Assembly: GCF_015244565.1 (NCBI RefSeq)
Contig: NZ_JABCQG010000016.1
Span: 1 to 63,783, forward strand
Direction of reading: 5' to 3'
Length of the DNA: 63,783 nt
Source of the DNA: Gluconobacter vitians
GTDB taxonomy: Bacteria; Pseudomonadota; Alphaproteobacteria; Acetobacterales; Acetobacteraceae
Below the pieces are notes generated by a model. The model saw only the letters and a list, made by a program, of their open reading frames with translations. It searched no databases and was not told the origin of the DNA. Below are positions 1 through 9,181 of this stretch, piece after piece (within the stretch, counting starts at the first letter, position 1; each line of letters opens with the position of its first letter). Position numbers and translations under genes: made by a program.

Positions 1-254
1 CAGGTTGACTTCAGCCAGCATCAGAAACCGACCCCAACGCCAACCGCCAGACTGCCACACGTCAGACTGTACGCCAATTCGTCCACAACGCTCCTCGCTC
101 AACCTCACCGAATCCCCTTCAGGTCAGGGGGCGTCGGCAGGTGATTTCGATCAAAAACTGAACTTCCTGACGGAAATGTCAACCTGATCTGTTTTCAATT
201 CTGATAGTGTCATGTAATCAGTTGATCTGTCAACAGATGAGGTGTCACCAGAAA
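1..254. other. Left-edge intergenic region
   Basis: I see no convincing gene here. A 60-codon open frame on the plus strand (5-187) has low-complexity Arg/Pro/Ser composition and no ribosome binding site. The right half is the presumed promoter and operator region of the MarR gene. The motif GTCAAC occurs twice (178-183 and 229-234). Confidence 0.5.
225..238. promoter_or_regulatory. Candidate MarR operator
   Basis: Six-base arms ATCTGT and ACAGAT are separated by two bases. A second overlapping repeat, GTTGA-N4-TCAAC, lies at 221-234. The site sits just upstream of the preferred MarR start at 255, where MarR proteins usually autoregulate. That it is the operator is inferred from position and symmetry. 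Confidence 0.45.
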
Positions 255-737
255 ATGGCTGTTCAGTATGATCCATCCATCCTTCGGGACAGCAGTTTTC
301 ATGACATGGGGCTGACCTTCCATGTTCTGCGCCTGTCGAGCCTGTGGCGGGCGCAGCTGGACCGTCTCCTGCGGCCCGAAGGCATGACGCTCGCGACCAT
401 GCGCCCCATGGCGTATCTGATGGTGATGGGAAACGGGATGAAGCAGAGCGATCTGGCCTCCGTCATGGGTGTGGACAGCTCGGCGCTTGTGCGGGTGCTG
501 GACCATCTGGGTGCAGAGAACCTGATCTCGCGGGAGCCCGATCCGCAGGACAGGCGGTCCAACCTTCTCACCCTTACAGCGGCCGGACGCGAGCGGTGCC
601 GTCAGTTTCACCGCATTGCGGCGGAACTGGAAGCCCGGCTGACCGAAGGGCTTCCCGACGATGCGGCCGAACTGCTCCGCAGCCAGCTCGGCATGATGGA
701 AGGGAGAGTTTCCCTGTCCGGTTTTTCTTCCTCCTGA
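255..737 (+). CDS. MarR family transcriptional regulator
   Basis: A winged-helix MarR repressor of 160 residues from this start. The recognition region reads MKQSDLASVMGVDSSALVR, followed by the wing RREPDPQDRRSNLL-type segment (REPDPQDRRSN) and LTLTAAGRERC, all typical of the family. The frame stays open up to a GTG at 207, but that extension would run through the palindrome at 225-238, so ATG 255 is preferred (ATG 240 is the alternative). The gene ends 15 bases before the FUSC exporter gene and probably forms an operon with it. In such pairs MarR usually senses a phenolic or aromatic acid and relieves repression of the pump. The ligand is unknown. Confidence 0.85.
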   Translation: MAVQYDPSILRDSSFHDMGLTFHVLRLSSLWRAQLDRLLRPEGMTLATMRPMAYLMVMGNGMKQSDLASVMGVDSSALVRVLDHLGAENLISREPDPQDRRSNLLTLTAAGRERCRQFHRIAAELEARLTEGLPDDAAELLRSQLGMMEGRVSLSGFSSS

Positions 738-752
738 CTTTCCGGATCGGCC

Positions 753-2924
753 ATGCGCAATCCTTTTCGCCAGCTTCTTTCTTTCGACCGCAACAGCCTG
801 CGGTGGCGGAATTTCGTCTCCACGGCGGCTTTTACGGCCAGGGTGTTTCTGTCCCTCGGGATTGCGCTCTTCCTCGCCTTCATGATCCAGCTGGAATCGC
901 CGATGAGTACGGTCACGACCGTCCTGATCGTCGCGAACCCAACTGTGGGCGCACTTGTCTCCAAGAGTGTGTGGCGTATGACCGGGACGGTGATCGGCGC
1001 GGCCCTGAGTACGGCGGTCATGGCGATGTTCGTACAGTCCGCCGTCCTGTATTTTATGGCGCTGTCGGCCTTTGTGGGGCTGGCCTGCATGACGGCGACG
1101 TGCCTGCGCTATTTTCGGGCCTATGCGGCGGTTCTCGCTGGCTACACGATCATCATCGTGGCCGTTCCCGCGTTTGCGCATCCCGAAAATATCTTCATGT
1201 CCGCCATGATGCGCGTGTCGGACGTAGCACTTGGGATCGTGGTGACGGCGGCGGTGTTCATGGTGACGTCGCCACGTCGGCGTCAGGGCACGATAGACGC
1301 GCTTTCGGGGGCGTTCCGCGAGACGATCCGCCATGCCCTGGTGTTTCATGAAGGACTGATGAACCGCTCCGGGGCGCAGGGTGCTCCGGGCTCGGAACCT
1401 GTGGGCACTGAAGGGGCTTTCCGGAGCCTTCCGCAGACAATCTATGACGGGCGGCAGCGACTTCTGGGGCAGCTGGCACGGCTTGGACCTGCCATTGAAT
1501 ACGCTGCAACAGACAACCCCGACATTCATGCCGGCGTGCGGGGATACCGGCTCGCCGTCAGTCGCATGACGGGGCTTGTGGCGTCCTATCATCCGTACTG
1601 GCGCAATCTGGGCGTGGCAAATCCGCTCTCGGCGCCCGTTCATCGCGAAATCCGCGATACGCTGAACGAGCTTCTCGCACTGACGGAAACCGCCGGATGG
1701 ATCGAGCGGCCGCAGGGCGTTTTGGCCTGTCTGGAAGAGTCGCTCGGGCGGCTTGAGGTTCTGGAGGGGGCGGCGACTTCGCCTGCGGTTCAGGCATCTG
1801 TCGATAATGTCCGCGATATTCTCCTTCAGCTTCGTGAGACGGTCCTGGACCTGTCCAGCCCGCGCGGCCCGCATGTCCGCGTCCGGGTGCTGCATTATCT
1901 GGAATGGATGTCGGCGATCTATAACGGGCTGCGCGGGATGCTGATCGCCTTTCTGGCCTGCATGATCTGGTACATCACCTATTTCCCGACCGGGCCGATG
2001 ATGATCATGTATGTCGTGGCGGCGTCGAGCCTGCTGTCCACGGCACCTTCTGCGGCACGGGCCAGTCTGCCGATGGCAATCGGGACGGCGCTGTCGGTTC
2101 CGGCCTGCTGGCTGTGCCATATCGCCGCAATTCCACGCGTGGATGGTTATCCGATGCTCTGGCTGTCGGTTTGTGCCTGCATGCTGCCGGGCGTGTGGCT
2201 CCAGTTTCATCCGCGTTATGGGGTTGGGGCGTTCGGCTATACGGTCTTTCTGGCCATGCAGTTGATGATAACGAACAGCATGGTTCCCGACGATATCACG
2301 CTCATCAACACCTGGCTCGCCATCCTGATGGGCTGCGCGCTGCTGGTTCTGGTGTTCCGCGTAATCATGCCGGCCGATCAGCGGCTTTATGCCTCGCGGC
2401 TCGTCATTTCCCTTGGCCGCAGCCTCCAGAACCTTTCGGCCCGGCCTGCCGCGAAGGTGCCGTCCTGGATGGTGTGGGAAGGGACGCAGATTCAGAAGGT
2501 TTCCATCCTGCTCATGCGGCTGTCTCTGGTAGCGTCTCCGATCGACCGTCAGGGCTATGTCGATGGCGCGTTTGCCGCCCTGTCCCTCGGGCGTCTGCTG
2601 ATCCGCCTGCGGCAGGCCGTGGAACCGGCGGGGCTGAATGCTCGTGAAAGGGAGGCGCTGGATGTGGCGCTTGCGTCCTTCAGGACCCTGCGACGGGATC
2701 CTGTCGGGACGGCTGCGTCTCTCATGTCAGCCGCAGGGTTAATCGGGGCTGGCGAGGCTTCCGGAATGGAAGGGCTGTACCGTGTCCGTCTGGTGTCATG
2801 TCTGGAGCAGAGTGCTCATATCATCGACAGTATTCCGGGCTTCTTCCATGCGGATGGCCCGCTGCATCTCTGGTATGACGAGCGGGGGCCTGCGACGCTG
2901 GTTGCGGTTAATCCGGTACGGTGA
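753..2924 (+). CDS. FUSC family (fusaric acid/aromatic acid) inner-membrane exporter
   Basis: A 723-residue protein with the duplicated FUSC layout. A first membrane bundle covers residues about 30-165, a soluble helical region about 170-375, a second membrane bundle about 380-530, and a soluble tail follows. This matches the AaeB/FusC class of aromatic carboxylate efflux proteins. It lies directly behind the MarR gene, which suggests induction by the exported compound. The usual partners (an HlyD-type periplasmic adaptor and a small DUF1656 protein) are absent downstream, where a GntR gene runs in the opposite direction, so the pump may act alone or use an adaptor encoded elsewhere. The substrate is not determined by the sequence. 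Confidence 0.85.
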   Translation: MRNPFRQLLSFDRNSLRWRNFVSTAAFTARVFLSLGIALFLAFMIQLESPMSTVTTVLIVANPTVGALVSKSVWRMTGTVIGAALSTAVMAMFVQSAVLYFMALSAFVGLACMTATCLRYFRAYAAVLAGYTIIIVAVPAFAHPENIFMSAMMRVSDVALGIVVTAAVFMVTSPRRRQGTIDALSGAFRETIRHALVFHEGLMNRSGAQGAPGSEPVGTEGAFRSLPQTIYDGRQRLLGQLARLGPAIEYAATDNPDIHAGVRGYRLAVSRMTGLVASYHPYWRNLGVANPLSAPVHREIRDTLNELLALTETAGWIERPQGVLACLEESLGRLEVLEGAATSPAVQASVDNVRDILLQLRETVLDLSSPRGPHVRVRVLHYLEWMSAIYNGLRGMLIAFLACMIWYITYFPTGPMMIMYVVAASSLLSTAPSAARASLPMAIGTALSVPACWLCHIAAIPRVDGYPMLWLSVCACMLPGVWLQFHPRYGVGAFGYTVFLAMQLMITNSMVPDDITLINTWLAILMGCALLVLVFRVIMPADQRLYASRLVISLGRSLQNLSARPAAKVPSWMVWEGTQIQKVSILLMRLSLVASPIDRQGYVDGAFAALSLGRLLIRLRQAVEPAGLNAREREALDVALASFRTLRRDPVGTAASLMSAAGLIGAGEASGMEGLYRVRLVSCLEQSAHIIDSIPGFFHADGPLHLWYDERGPATLVAVNPVR

Positions 2925-2927
2925 GGA

Positions 2928-3620
2928 TCAGGGCGTTGTCCGCTCGCGGATGACGTCCAGCGAGAGGGACGCGGCTTCGAGAATATGCTGCTTCGTCAGG
3001 CGGCCAAGTTCCTCGCCGTCGCGGGCGCGACAGGCCTGAAGGATCTGAAAATGTTCGGCGTCGGTGGCGGCTTTCCGCCCCGGCAGTTCCAGATGGGCGC
3101 GGATGTAACGGTCGAGCCGGGAATGCAGGTCATGGATCATGCCGTACAGCCTCGGGCGCTGTGCCGCGGCATAGATGGCACCGTGAAATTCCCAGTTCAG
3201 ACGGCCGGACTGCTCCATGCCCTGTGCGCCGCCCGTTCCGCTGACAAAGGCCTCATAGGCGTCCTCAATCCGCGCCAGATCGACACGGGTGAGGGATGTC
3301 ATCGCCAGTCCGGCCGCCATGCTTTCCAGCGAGGCGCGGATGTCCGAATATTCCAGAATGTCTGCCTCGCTCAGCCCGGTGACCACGGCGCCCCGATGGG
3401 GCAGGAAGGCGATCAGGCCTTCTGCCTCAAGCTGTTTGAGGGCTTCGCGGACCGGGATGGTGGAGACGCCAAAATTGCGGGCAAGCTCCGACTGTCGCAT
3501 CGGCTGACCATCGGTCAGGATGCCGTCCGTGATGGCACGGCGCAGGGCGTCCGCGATTTCGAGCGAGGCCGAGCCGCTTTTCGTATCAACAGGTGTAAAC
3601 TTCGGCTCGGCAGCGCGCAT
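2928..3620 (-). CDS. GntR family regulator, FCD subfamily
   Basis: An N-terminal winged helix with the GntR signature (LARNFGVSTIPVREALKQLE) is followed by an all-helical FCD ligand domain. Metal or ligand contacts are expected from the Asp and His residues in the EFHGAIY and RLDRYIR region. The open frame begins at 3677, but the first 19 residues look non-conserved. ATG 3620 gives the usual length near 230 residues, and the true start is uncertain. The gene follows putA on the same strand, 71 bases after its stop, so it is probably co-transcribed with it. FCD regulators bind short palindromes of the form found at 7341-7352, so control of putA and itself in response to proline or a catabolite is a reasonable inference. 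Confidence 0.85.
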   Translation of the reverse strand: MRAAEPKFTPVDTKSGSASLEIADALRRAITDGILTDGQPMRQSELARNFGVSTIPVREALKQLEAEGLIAFLPHRGAVVTGLSEADILEYSDIRASLESMAAGLAMTSLTRVDLARIEDAYEAFVSGTGGAQGMEQSGRLNWEFHGAIYAAAQRPRLYGMIHDLHSRLDRYIRAHLELPGRKAATDAEHFQILQACRARDGEELGRLTKQHILEAASLSLDVIRERTTP

Positions 3621-3691
3621 GGGGTCGTCCGTCAGTTGGGGGGCAATCCTCTTAGCATGGCCGGCGCGAACGGCCATGCCGGACAGGACCG

Positions 3692-6600
3692 TTATCCGAT
3701 GGTCATCAGGCTGGCATTACCGCCCGCGGCCGTCGTATTCGTGCTGACGACCTTTTCCTGAAGTACCCATTCAGGCCGGATCGGGCTTTTCGCGTCAAGC
3801 ATGTAGAGCTGCACGATCATGCCCGAACGCGACAGAGCCGCACGGGCCTGTTCCGCCATCTGCTTTTCTTCCGGAGACGCAAGGATCGTCCGGCATCCTG
3901 CAACACGCCCGCCCTGCGTGCGGCGGATATGCAGCGCAAGCGCATCGGGAAGGTCGGAAACCCAGTCCGAAGCCACATTCGGCCCCTGAACGAAGGCCGT
4001 GTTTCCACCGCTCAGAGCGAGGCCCACGGCGCGGAGCATGGTCTCGCGGTCGCTGGCGATGCACAGGACGGCGCCACGCGGCAGAAGCTGGTACAGGTTG
4101 GTTTCGCCGACCGGGCCGGGCAGTTCGCGCGTAGTGCCGCACATGCCATGCTGCATGGCGTCCACGATCGTCTGATAGAGCGGAAAGCTTGTCCGCATCA
4201 GCCAGGACAGAAACAGTCGTGCGGGCTCTGGCAGTTCCTGGTTTTCCCAGTCCGTATGGGCCGGGGCGGTGCTCATCAGGCGACGCAGGATCATCGGACC
4301 ACCAGCTTTCGGACCCGTGCCCGACAGCTTTTCGCCGCCAAAAGGCTGGCTACCCACAACCGCGCCGACCATGTTGCGGTTGACGTAGAGGTTCCCGGCC
4401 TCGATGCGGGAGGTGACATGCGCCATGCGGCTTTCGATCCGGGTATGGAGTCCGAATGTCAGGCCATAGCCGGACTGGTTGATCGCGTTGATCAGGGCCT
4501 CGAAGCCGCTGGCTTCAAAGCGCAGGACATGCAGGACCGGTCCGAAGACTTCGCCCTGAAGGTCCGCCAGACTGTCGATCTCGATGATCGTCGGGGCGAT
4601 GAATGTTCCGTTCGATGTCGTGTCCGGAAGGGGAAGGGACCAGACGGCACGGTTCTGCGCACGGGATGCGTCGATATAGGCCTGGATTCCGGATTGGGCT
4701 TCGGCGGAAATGACCGGGCCGACATCCGTGTGCAGTTCGGCCGGATTGCCCACGCGCAGTTCTTCGACCGCACCACGGAGCATGGTCAGAACGCGATCGG
4801 CACAGTCTTCCTGCACGCACAGGACGCGCAGGGCGGAGCAGCGCTGGCCGGCACTGTCGAAGGCCGAGACCAGAACATCCGCGACCACCTGTTCGGTCAG
4901 GGCGGAGCTGTCCACGATCATGGCGTTCTGGCCGCCGGTCTCGGCCACGAACGGAACGGGCTGGCCGTCTGCGCCGGTGCGTCCGGCCAGAGTGCTGGCG
5001 ATCAGGCCCGCCACGGCGGTGGAGCCGGTGAACATCACGCCGGCAATCCGCGGATCGGCCACGAGGGCCGCGCCGGTCTCGCCAGCACCCGACACCAGCC
5101 GGAGAGCGTTTTCCGGAACACCCGCTTCGCGCAGAAGGGCAACGGCGCGCAGGGCAATGAACGGTGTTTCCTCGGCCGGTTTTGCGACGACCGTGTTGCC
5201 AGCCGCCAGTGCGACCGAAATCTGTCCCAGGAAAATGGCGAGGGGGAAGTTCCACGGGCTGATACAGGCGACAACGCCGAGCGGCACGCTGCTGCCTGCC
5301 TGGGCCGTTTCGCGGGCCTGAACGGCGTAATATCGCAGGAAATCAACGGCCTCGCGAACTTCAGAGAGTGCATTGGCATAGGACTTGCCCGCTTCGCGGA
5401 CCAGAAGGGCCATCAGTTCGCTCTGATGCTCTTCCAGCAGATCCGCTGCGCGATCGAGCTTTGTGCTTCGTGCGTCGGCGGAAAGAGCCGCCCATGCTGT
5501 GCCTTCACTTTCGGCGGCATCAATGGCCTTGCGGACATCCTCTTCGGTTCCGAAACGGACACTGCCGATCCTGTCCGAATGGTTGGACGGATTGCGGATC
5601 TCCTGCGTCTCACCCGAGCAGGACAGGTCTTCCAGCGTCTGTTTTTCGGAGGCACAGACGGCTTCGGCCAGGGCCGTGACGGTGTGTTCGTCGGTCAGGT
5701 CCAGTCCGCGGGAATTGGTGCGTTCGGGCGCGAACAGGTCTTTGGGCAGGGCGATGGCCGGATGCGAGGCGCCCGGCGGCTGAACGGCTTTTGCGAGCGC
5801 GACCGGATCGGCGATCAGGGTCTCGATGGGCAGGCTCTCGTCGCCGATCTGGTTGACGAAGGACGAATTGGCGCCGTTTTCCAGCAGGCGGCGCACCAGA
5901 TAGGCCAGCAGCGTCTCATGCGAGCCGACCGGGGCATAGACCCGGCACGGGCGGTTGAGCTTCTGCGGGCCGACGACTTCATTGTAGAGCGTCTCGCCCA
6001 TGCCGTGCAGGCACTGGAACTCGTAATCACCGATCTGGAAGTTCAGGCCAGCCAGCGTGTAGATCGTGGCCAGCGTGCGGGCGTTATGGGTCGCGAACTG
6101 CGGAAAGACGACATCACGCGCCGCAAGGAGCTTTTTCGCGCAGGCGATATAGCTGACATCGGTGTAGCATTTGCGCGTATAGACCGGGAAATCCGTCTGG
6201 CTTTCAACCTGCGCTTTCTTGATTTCGCTGTCCCAGTAAGCACCCTTCACTAGGCGGATCATGAGGCGGTGTCCGCTGCGGCGGCCGAGGTCGATCAGAT
6301 AGTCCAGAACCTTCGGCGCGCGGCGGCCATAGGCCTGCACGACGATGCCGATTCCGTTCCAGCCGTCCAGTTCCGGGCAGTGGCACAAATCTTCGATCAG
6401 ATCGAGTGAGAGGTCCAGACGCTCGCTTTCTTCGGCGTCGATATTGATGCCGATGTCATAGCGGCGGGCCTGGATGACGAGGTCTTTCAGCGTCTGGCCG
6501 AGCTCTTTCAGCACGCGCTCGCGCTGGGTGAAGGCATAGCGCGGGTGCAGGGCCGAGAGCTTGATGGAAATTCCGGCCTTCTCATAGACATTCGCGCCGC

Positions 6601-7300
6601 GTGCGGTCTGGCCGATCACGTCGATTGCTCGCTCGTAGTCGCGGCGGTAGCGCAGGGCGTCGGCTTCCGTCATCGCCGCTTCACCGAGCATGTCGTAGGA
6701 GTATTTGAAGCCGCGGTCTTCGGGTTCGGTGCTGACCTTGCGGGCTTCCTCGATGGTTTCGCCAATGACGAACTGCTCGCCCATCATGCGCATGGCGATG
6801 TCGAGCGCACGGCGGACGAGCGGCTGCCCGCCACGTCCGACCAGGCGGAACAGCGCGGCGGCGAGGCCTTCATCCGTATCGTTGGTCAGCTTGCCCGTCA
6901 GCATCAGGCCCCATGAGGCCGCATTCACGAAAATGGATTTCCTGCCGCCGACATGAGAGAGCCAGTCCCCTGTGCCGATCCGGTCGCGGATCAGGGCGTC
7001 GCGGGTCGCGGCATCCGGAATACGCAGGAGGGCTTCGGCCAGACACATCAGGGAGACGCCCTCGGCGGAGGACAGCGAGAATTCCTGCACGAGTGCTTCG
7101 ACGCCGCCCGGACGACGCTGCGTCCGCAGCGTACGGGTCAGATGGCGGGCGACGTCAAACGTGTTCTGCTGTTCCGTTTCGGTCAGCGTGGCCTGTTCGA
7201 TCAGGGGAAGGATGCACTCCGCTTCGGGTCTGCGCATGTCTGCGGCGATGGCCTGACGAAGGGAGGAGCGGACAGGATAGGACGACACAAAAGTTGACAT
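3692..7300 (-). CDS. putA: Bifunctional proline dehydrogenase / P5C dehydrogenase PutA (type B)
   Basis: Oxidises proline to glutamate in two steps. The FAD-dependent PRODH barrel covers roughly residues 130-450 (with RLVKGAYWDSE near 347). The NAD-dependent aldehyde dehydrogenase covers about 520-960, with the catalytic Cys in AGQRCSALR near 820. The C-terminal tail ends in STNTTAAGGNASLMTIG, the conserved motif of PutAs that carry the extra C-terminal domain. No N-terminal ribbon-helix-helix is present, so this is type B and cannot repress its own gene. That role is probably taken by the GntR gene downstream. ATG 7300 is chosen because a GAGG lies 8 bases upstream; a GTG at 7318 is possible. 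At 1202 residues the protein is full length. Confidence 0.97.
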   Translation of the reverse strand: MSTFVSSYPVRSSLRQAIAADMRRPEAECILPLIEQATLTETEQQNTFDVARHLTRTLRTQRRPGGVEALVQEFSLSSAEGVSLMCLAEALLRIPDAATRDALIRDRIGTGDWLSHVGGRKSIFVNAASWGLMLTGKLTNDTDEGLAAALFRLVGRGGQPLVRRALDIAMRMMGEQFVIGETIEEARKVSTEPEDRGFKYSYDMLGEAAMTEADALRYRRDYERAIDVIGQTARGANVYEKAGISIKLSALHPRYAFTQRERVLKELGQTLKDLVIQARRYDIGINIDAEESERLDLSLDLIEDLCHCPELDGWNGIGIVVQAYGRRAPKVLDYLIDLGRRSGHRLMIRLVKGAYWDSEIKKAQVESQTDFPVYTRKCYTDVSYIACAKKLLAARDVVFPQFATHNARTLATIYTLAGLNFQIGDYEFQCLHGMGETLYNEVVGPQKLNRPCRVYAPVGSHETLLAYLVRRLLENGANSSFVNQIGDESLPIETLIADPVALAKAVQPPGASHPAIALPKDLFAPERTNSRGLDLTDEHTVTALAEAVCASEKQTLEDLSCSGETQEIRNPSNHSDRIGSVRFGTEEDVRKAIDAAESEGTAWAALSADARSTKLDRAADLLEEHQSELMALLVREAGKSYANALSEVREAVDFLRYYAVQARETAQAGSSVPLGVVACISPWNFPLAIFLGQISVALAAGNTVVAKPAEETPFIALRAVALLREAGVPENALRLVSGAGETGAALVADPRIAGVMFTGSTAVAGLIASTLAGRTGADGQPVPFVAETGGQNAMIVDSSALTEQVVADVLVSAFDSAGQRCSALRVLCVQEDCADRVLTMLRGAVEELRVGNPAELHTDVGPVISAEAQSGIQAYIDASRAQNRAVWSLPLPDTTSNGTFIAPTIIEIDSLADLQGEVFGPVLHVLRFEASGFEALINAINQSGYGLTFGLHTRIESRMAHVTSRIEAGNLYVNRNMVGAVVGSQPFGGEKLSGTGPKAGGPMILRRLMSTAPAHTDWENQELPEPARLFLSWLMRTSFPLYQTIVDAMQHGMCGTTRELPGPVGETNLYQLLPRGAVLCIASDRETMLRAVGLALSGGNTAFVQGPNVASDWVSDLPDALALHIRRTQGGRVAGCRTILASPEEKQMAEQARAALSRSGMIVQLYMLDAKSPIRPEWVLQEKVVSTNTTAAGGNASLMTIG

Positions 7301-7340
7301 GGACTCAGCCTCGGACACGACACTCGGTCTGAGTTCTATA

Positions 7341-7352
7341 ATCGTATACGAT
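7341..7352. promoter_or_regulatory. Candidate GntR/FCD operator at the putA promoter
   Basis: ATCGTATACGAT is a perfect 12-base palindrome about 40 bases upstream of the putA start, next to a TATAGA-like -10 element on the minus strand. FCD-type GntR proteins commonly bind GTATAC-centred palindromes. The GntR gene sits at the end of the same transcription unit. The assignment is inferred. Confidence 0.55.
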
Positions 7353-7389
7353 CCTAAGTAAAATATATGAAATGAGGGTCAGATCATTT

Positions 7390-8403
7390 TTATGACGTAT
7401 CTTTGGATCCGAAACGTTCGTGCCATGTCGGGAATGCGGCGCCACCGGGAAGAGGGGATGCCTCGTACACGCCCCGGGCGATGGCGCGGGCCGTGACCTG
7501 CGTGGCGGCATGGAGGATTTCGGTCCATTCCTGACCAAGGGGAGCAGGCTTTTCGCAGGTCGAGACCCCGATCATGGCGTCCCCGTCCAGAGGCAGATGG
7601 GCTGGAAACACACCCCGTGCCACGCCGTCCTGCGCCAGAATGGAGAGGCGTTTCGCCTGTGTCTTGGTGAGAGTCGCATCCGTGGCGATAAGGCCGATCG
7701 TGGTGCCGGTGACGGAAGCCCATTTGGAACGCAGGCGCAAATCTTCTGCGCTCAGATGCGCGGGCATGCCCAGACCGCCGAATTCGTCACCCTGCTCGAA
7801 AGGTGCGCTCCAGAAATGGGGTCCGTCGCCGATCGTGGCGGTTCCGACGGCATTGACGGCGACCAGTGCGGCCACGCGGTGCCCGGCGGGGGTGATTGCG
7901 CTCGCCGAACCGAGCCCTCCGCGCAATGTGGCGGTTGTCGCGCCGGTGCCTGCACCAGCCGTGCCCAGTGCGAAAGCGCCGCTTCGGGCGCTGGTCGCGG
8001 CCTGATAGCCCAATTCGGCATAAGGCGAATAGCGGTCCCATGTCGTCTGTCCGCCCTGCGGCAGATCGTAAAGACTGGCCTGCACCACGATGGGCACGCG
8101 GATGGTGCCCGGCGGCAGAGGCACATTGTCGAACTGCTCGCGCAGCCAGGCCTGAACGCCGGTTGTCGCGTCCAGCCCATAGGTCGAGCCGCCTGACAGG
8201 ACGACCGCATGGATATGCCCGATCATGTTTTCCGGCTCCAGCAGCGCACTTTCCCGCAGGGCTGGTGCGCCGCCCGGGAAACTGCCGGAAGCGATGACGG
8301 GGCGATCGAACAGGACCGCCGTCACCCCTGTGCGCAGGGTCAGGTCCTGACAATGGCCAACGCGGATGCCGGGAATGTCGGTAAGGAGGTTCAGGCTGGT
8401 CAT
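7390..8403 (-). CDS. P1 family (DmpA-like) self-processing aminopeptidase
   Basis: An N-terminal nucleophile hydrolase of the DmpA/P1 fold, 337 residues. Family landmarks are NMIGHIHAVVLSGGS, GTAGAGTGA, GGLGSAS with LVAVNAVG, and TGTTIGLIATDATLT. By alignment from memory, the last block holds the autocleavage site near residue 234 with Thr as nucleophile, instead of the Ser of DmpA itself. Members release N-terminal D- or beta-amino acids or small residues from peptides. No signal peptide is seen, so it is cytoplasmic. It is the last gene of the peptide ABC operon, 13 bases after the ATPase gene, so it probably cleaves the imported peptide. The start has a GAGG 5 bases upstream. Confidence 0.85.
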   Translation of the reverse strand: MTSLNLLTDIPGIRVGHCQDLTLRTGVTAVLFDRPVIASGSFPGGAPALRESALLEPENMIGHIHAVVLSGGSTYGLDATTGVQAWLREQFDNVPLPPGTIRVPIVVQASLYDLPQGGQTTWDRYSPYAELGYQAATSARSGAFALGTAGAGTGATTATLRGGLGSASAITPAGHRVAALVAVNAVGTATIGDGPHFWSAPFEQGDEFGGLGMPAHLSAEDLRLRSKWASVTGTTIGLIATDATLTKTQAKRLSILAQDGVARGVFPAHLPLDGDAMIGVSTCEKPAPLGQEWTEILHAATQVTARAIARGVYEASPLPGGAAFPTWHERFGSKDTS

Positions 8404-8416
8404 GACGCCTCGCGGG

Positions 8417-9181
8417 TCAGTAGGTGTTTTCGAGAAGCGCCCGTGTCACAGCGTGCGTGGGGGCATTCAGAACTTCGGATGCCGGACCGGATTCGACGAT
8501 CCGGCCTCGGTCGAGAACGGCGATATGGTGCGACAGGTGCCGGATGACGGCCAGATCGTGACTGACGAAAACATACGACAGTCCATGCCGCTTCTGCATA
8601 TCCAGCAGCAGGTTCAGCACGATGGCCTGCGTGGAGACATCCAGCGCCGAGACCGCTTCATCGGCGATGATGACGGAAGGCCGGGTGATCAGGGCGCGGG
8701 CGATGGCAATCCGCTGCCTCTGGCCGCCGGAAAAGGCTCTGGGATAGCGATCGGCCATATCGGCAGACAGGCCAACTTCTGCGAGCGCCGCCAGAATGCG
8801 GGCGTCCCGATTCGGCGCGGGATCGAGCGGTTCGCCCACGATGTCACGGACAGTCTGGCGCGGATCGAGGGCGCCGTATGGGTCCTGAAAGATCATCTGG
8901 ATCGCGGGTCGGATTCTTTTCCGGATTTGCGCCGGGGCTGTTGCGAGATCCTGACCCTGATACAGAACCTGGCCTTCATCGGGCGCAACAAGGCCGCTGA
9001 GGATGCGGCACAGCGTGGATTTTCCGCTTCCGGATGCACCAATGATTCCAAGCGTCTGGCCTGCGGACAGATCGAGGCTGATCTCTTTCAGAATCGGGCT
9101 GCTTTTTCGCCGCATGAATGGAAAGGCGCGGCGGTCCGTTCTGCCGTATGTCACAGCCCGCGCCTGCAGGATCGGACTCAT
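8417..9181 (-). CDS. Peptide ABC transporter ATP-binding protein (DppF/OppF type)
   Basis: A 254-residue ABC ATPase with Walker A GASGSGKST near residue 50, signature FSGGQRQRIAIARAL near 147, Walker B VIIADEAVSALD near 170 and the H-loop VSHDLAVIRHL. It is the second ATPase of a dipeptide/oligopeptide importer. Its ATG overlaps the stop of the preceding ATPase gene in an ATGA arrangement (9178-9181), which points to translational coupling. It lacks the long C-terminal oligopeptide-binding tail region of some OppF proteins. Confidence 0.93.
   Translation of the reverse strand: MSPILQARAVTYGRTDRRAFPFMRRKSSPILKEISLDLSAGQTLGIIGASGSGKSTLCRILSGLVAPDEGQVLYQGQDLATAPAQIRKRIRPAIQMIFQDPYGALDPRQTVRDIVGEPLDPAPNRDARILAALAEVGLSADMADRYPRAFSGGQRQRIAIARALITRPSVIIADEAVSALDVSTQAIVLNLLLDMQKRHGLSYVFVSHDLAVIRHLSHHIAVLDRGRIVESGPASEVLNAPTHAVTRALLENTY

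Noticed and set aside
210-2210. A 666-codon minus-strand open frame across the MarR and FUSC genes
   Set aside because: It is antisense to two well-supported genes, has Arg/His-rich low-complexity composition typical of GC-rich shadow frames and matches no family.
3929-6253. A 774-codon plus-strand open frame inside putA
   Set aside because: It runs opposite to the highly conserved putA gene and has no recognisable domain or ribosome site.
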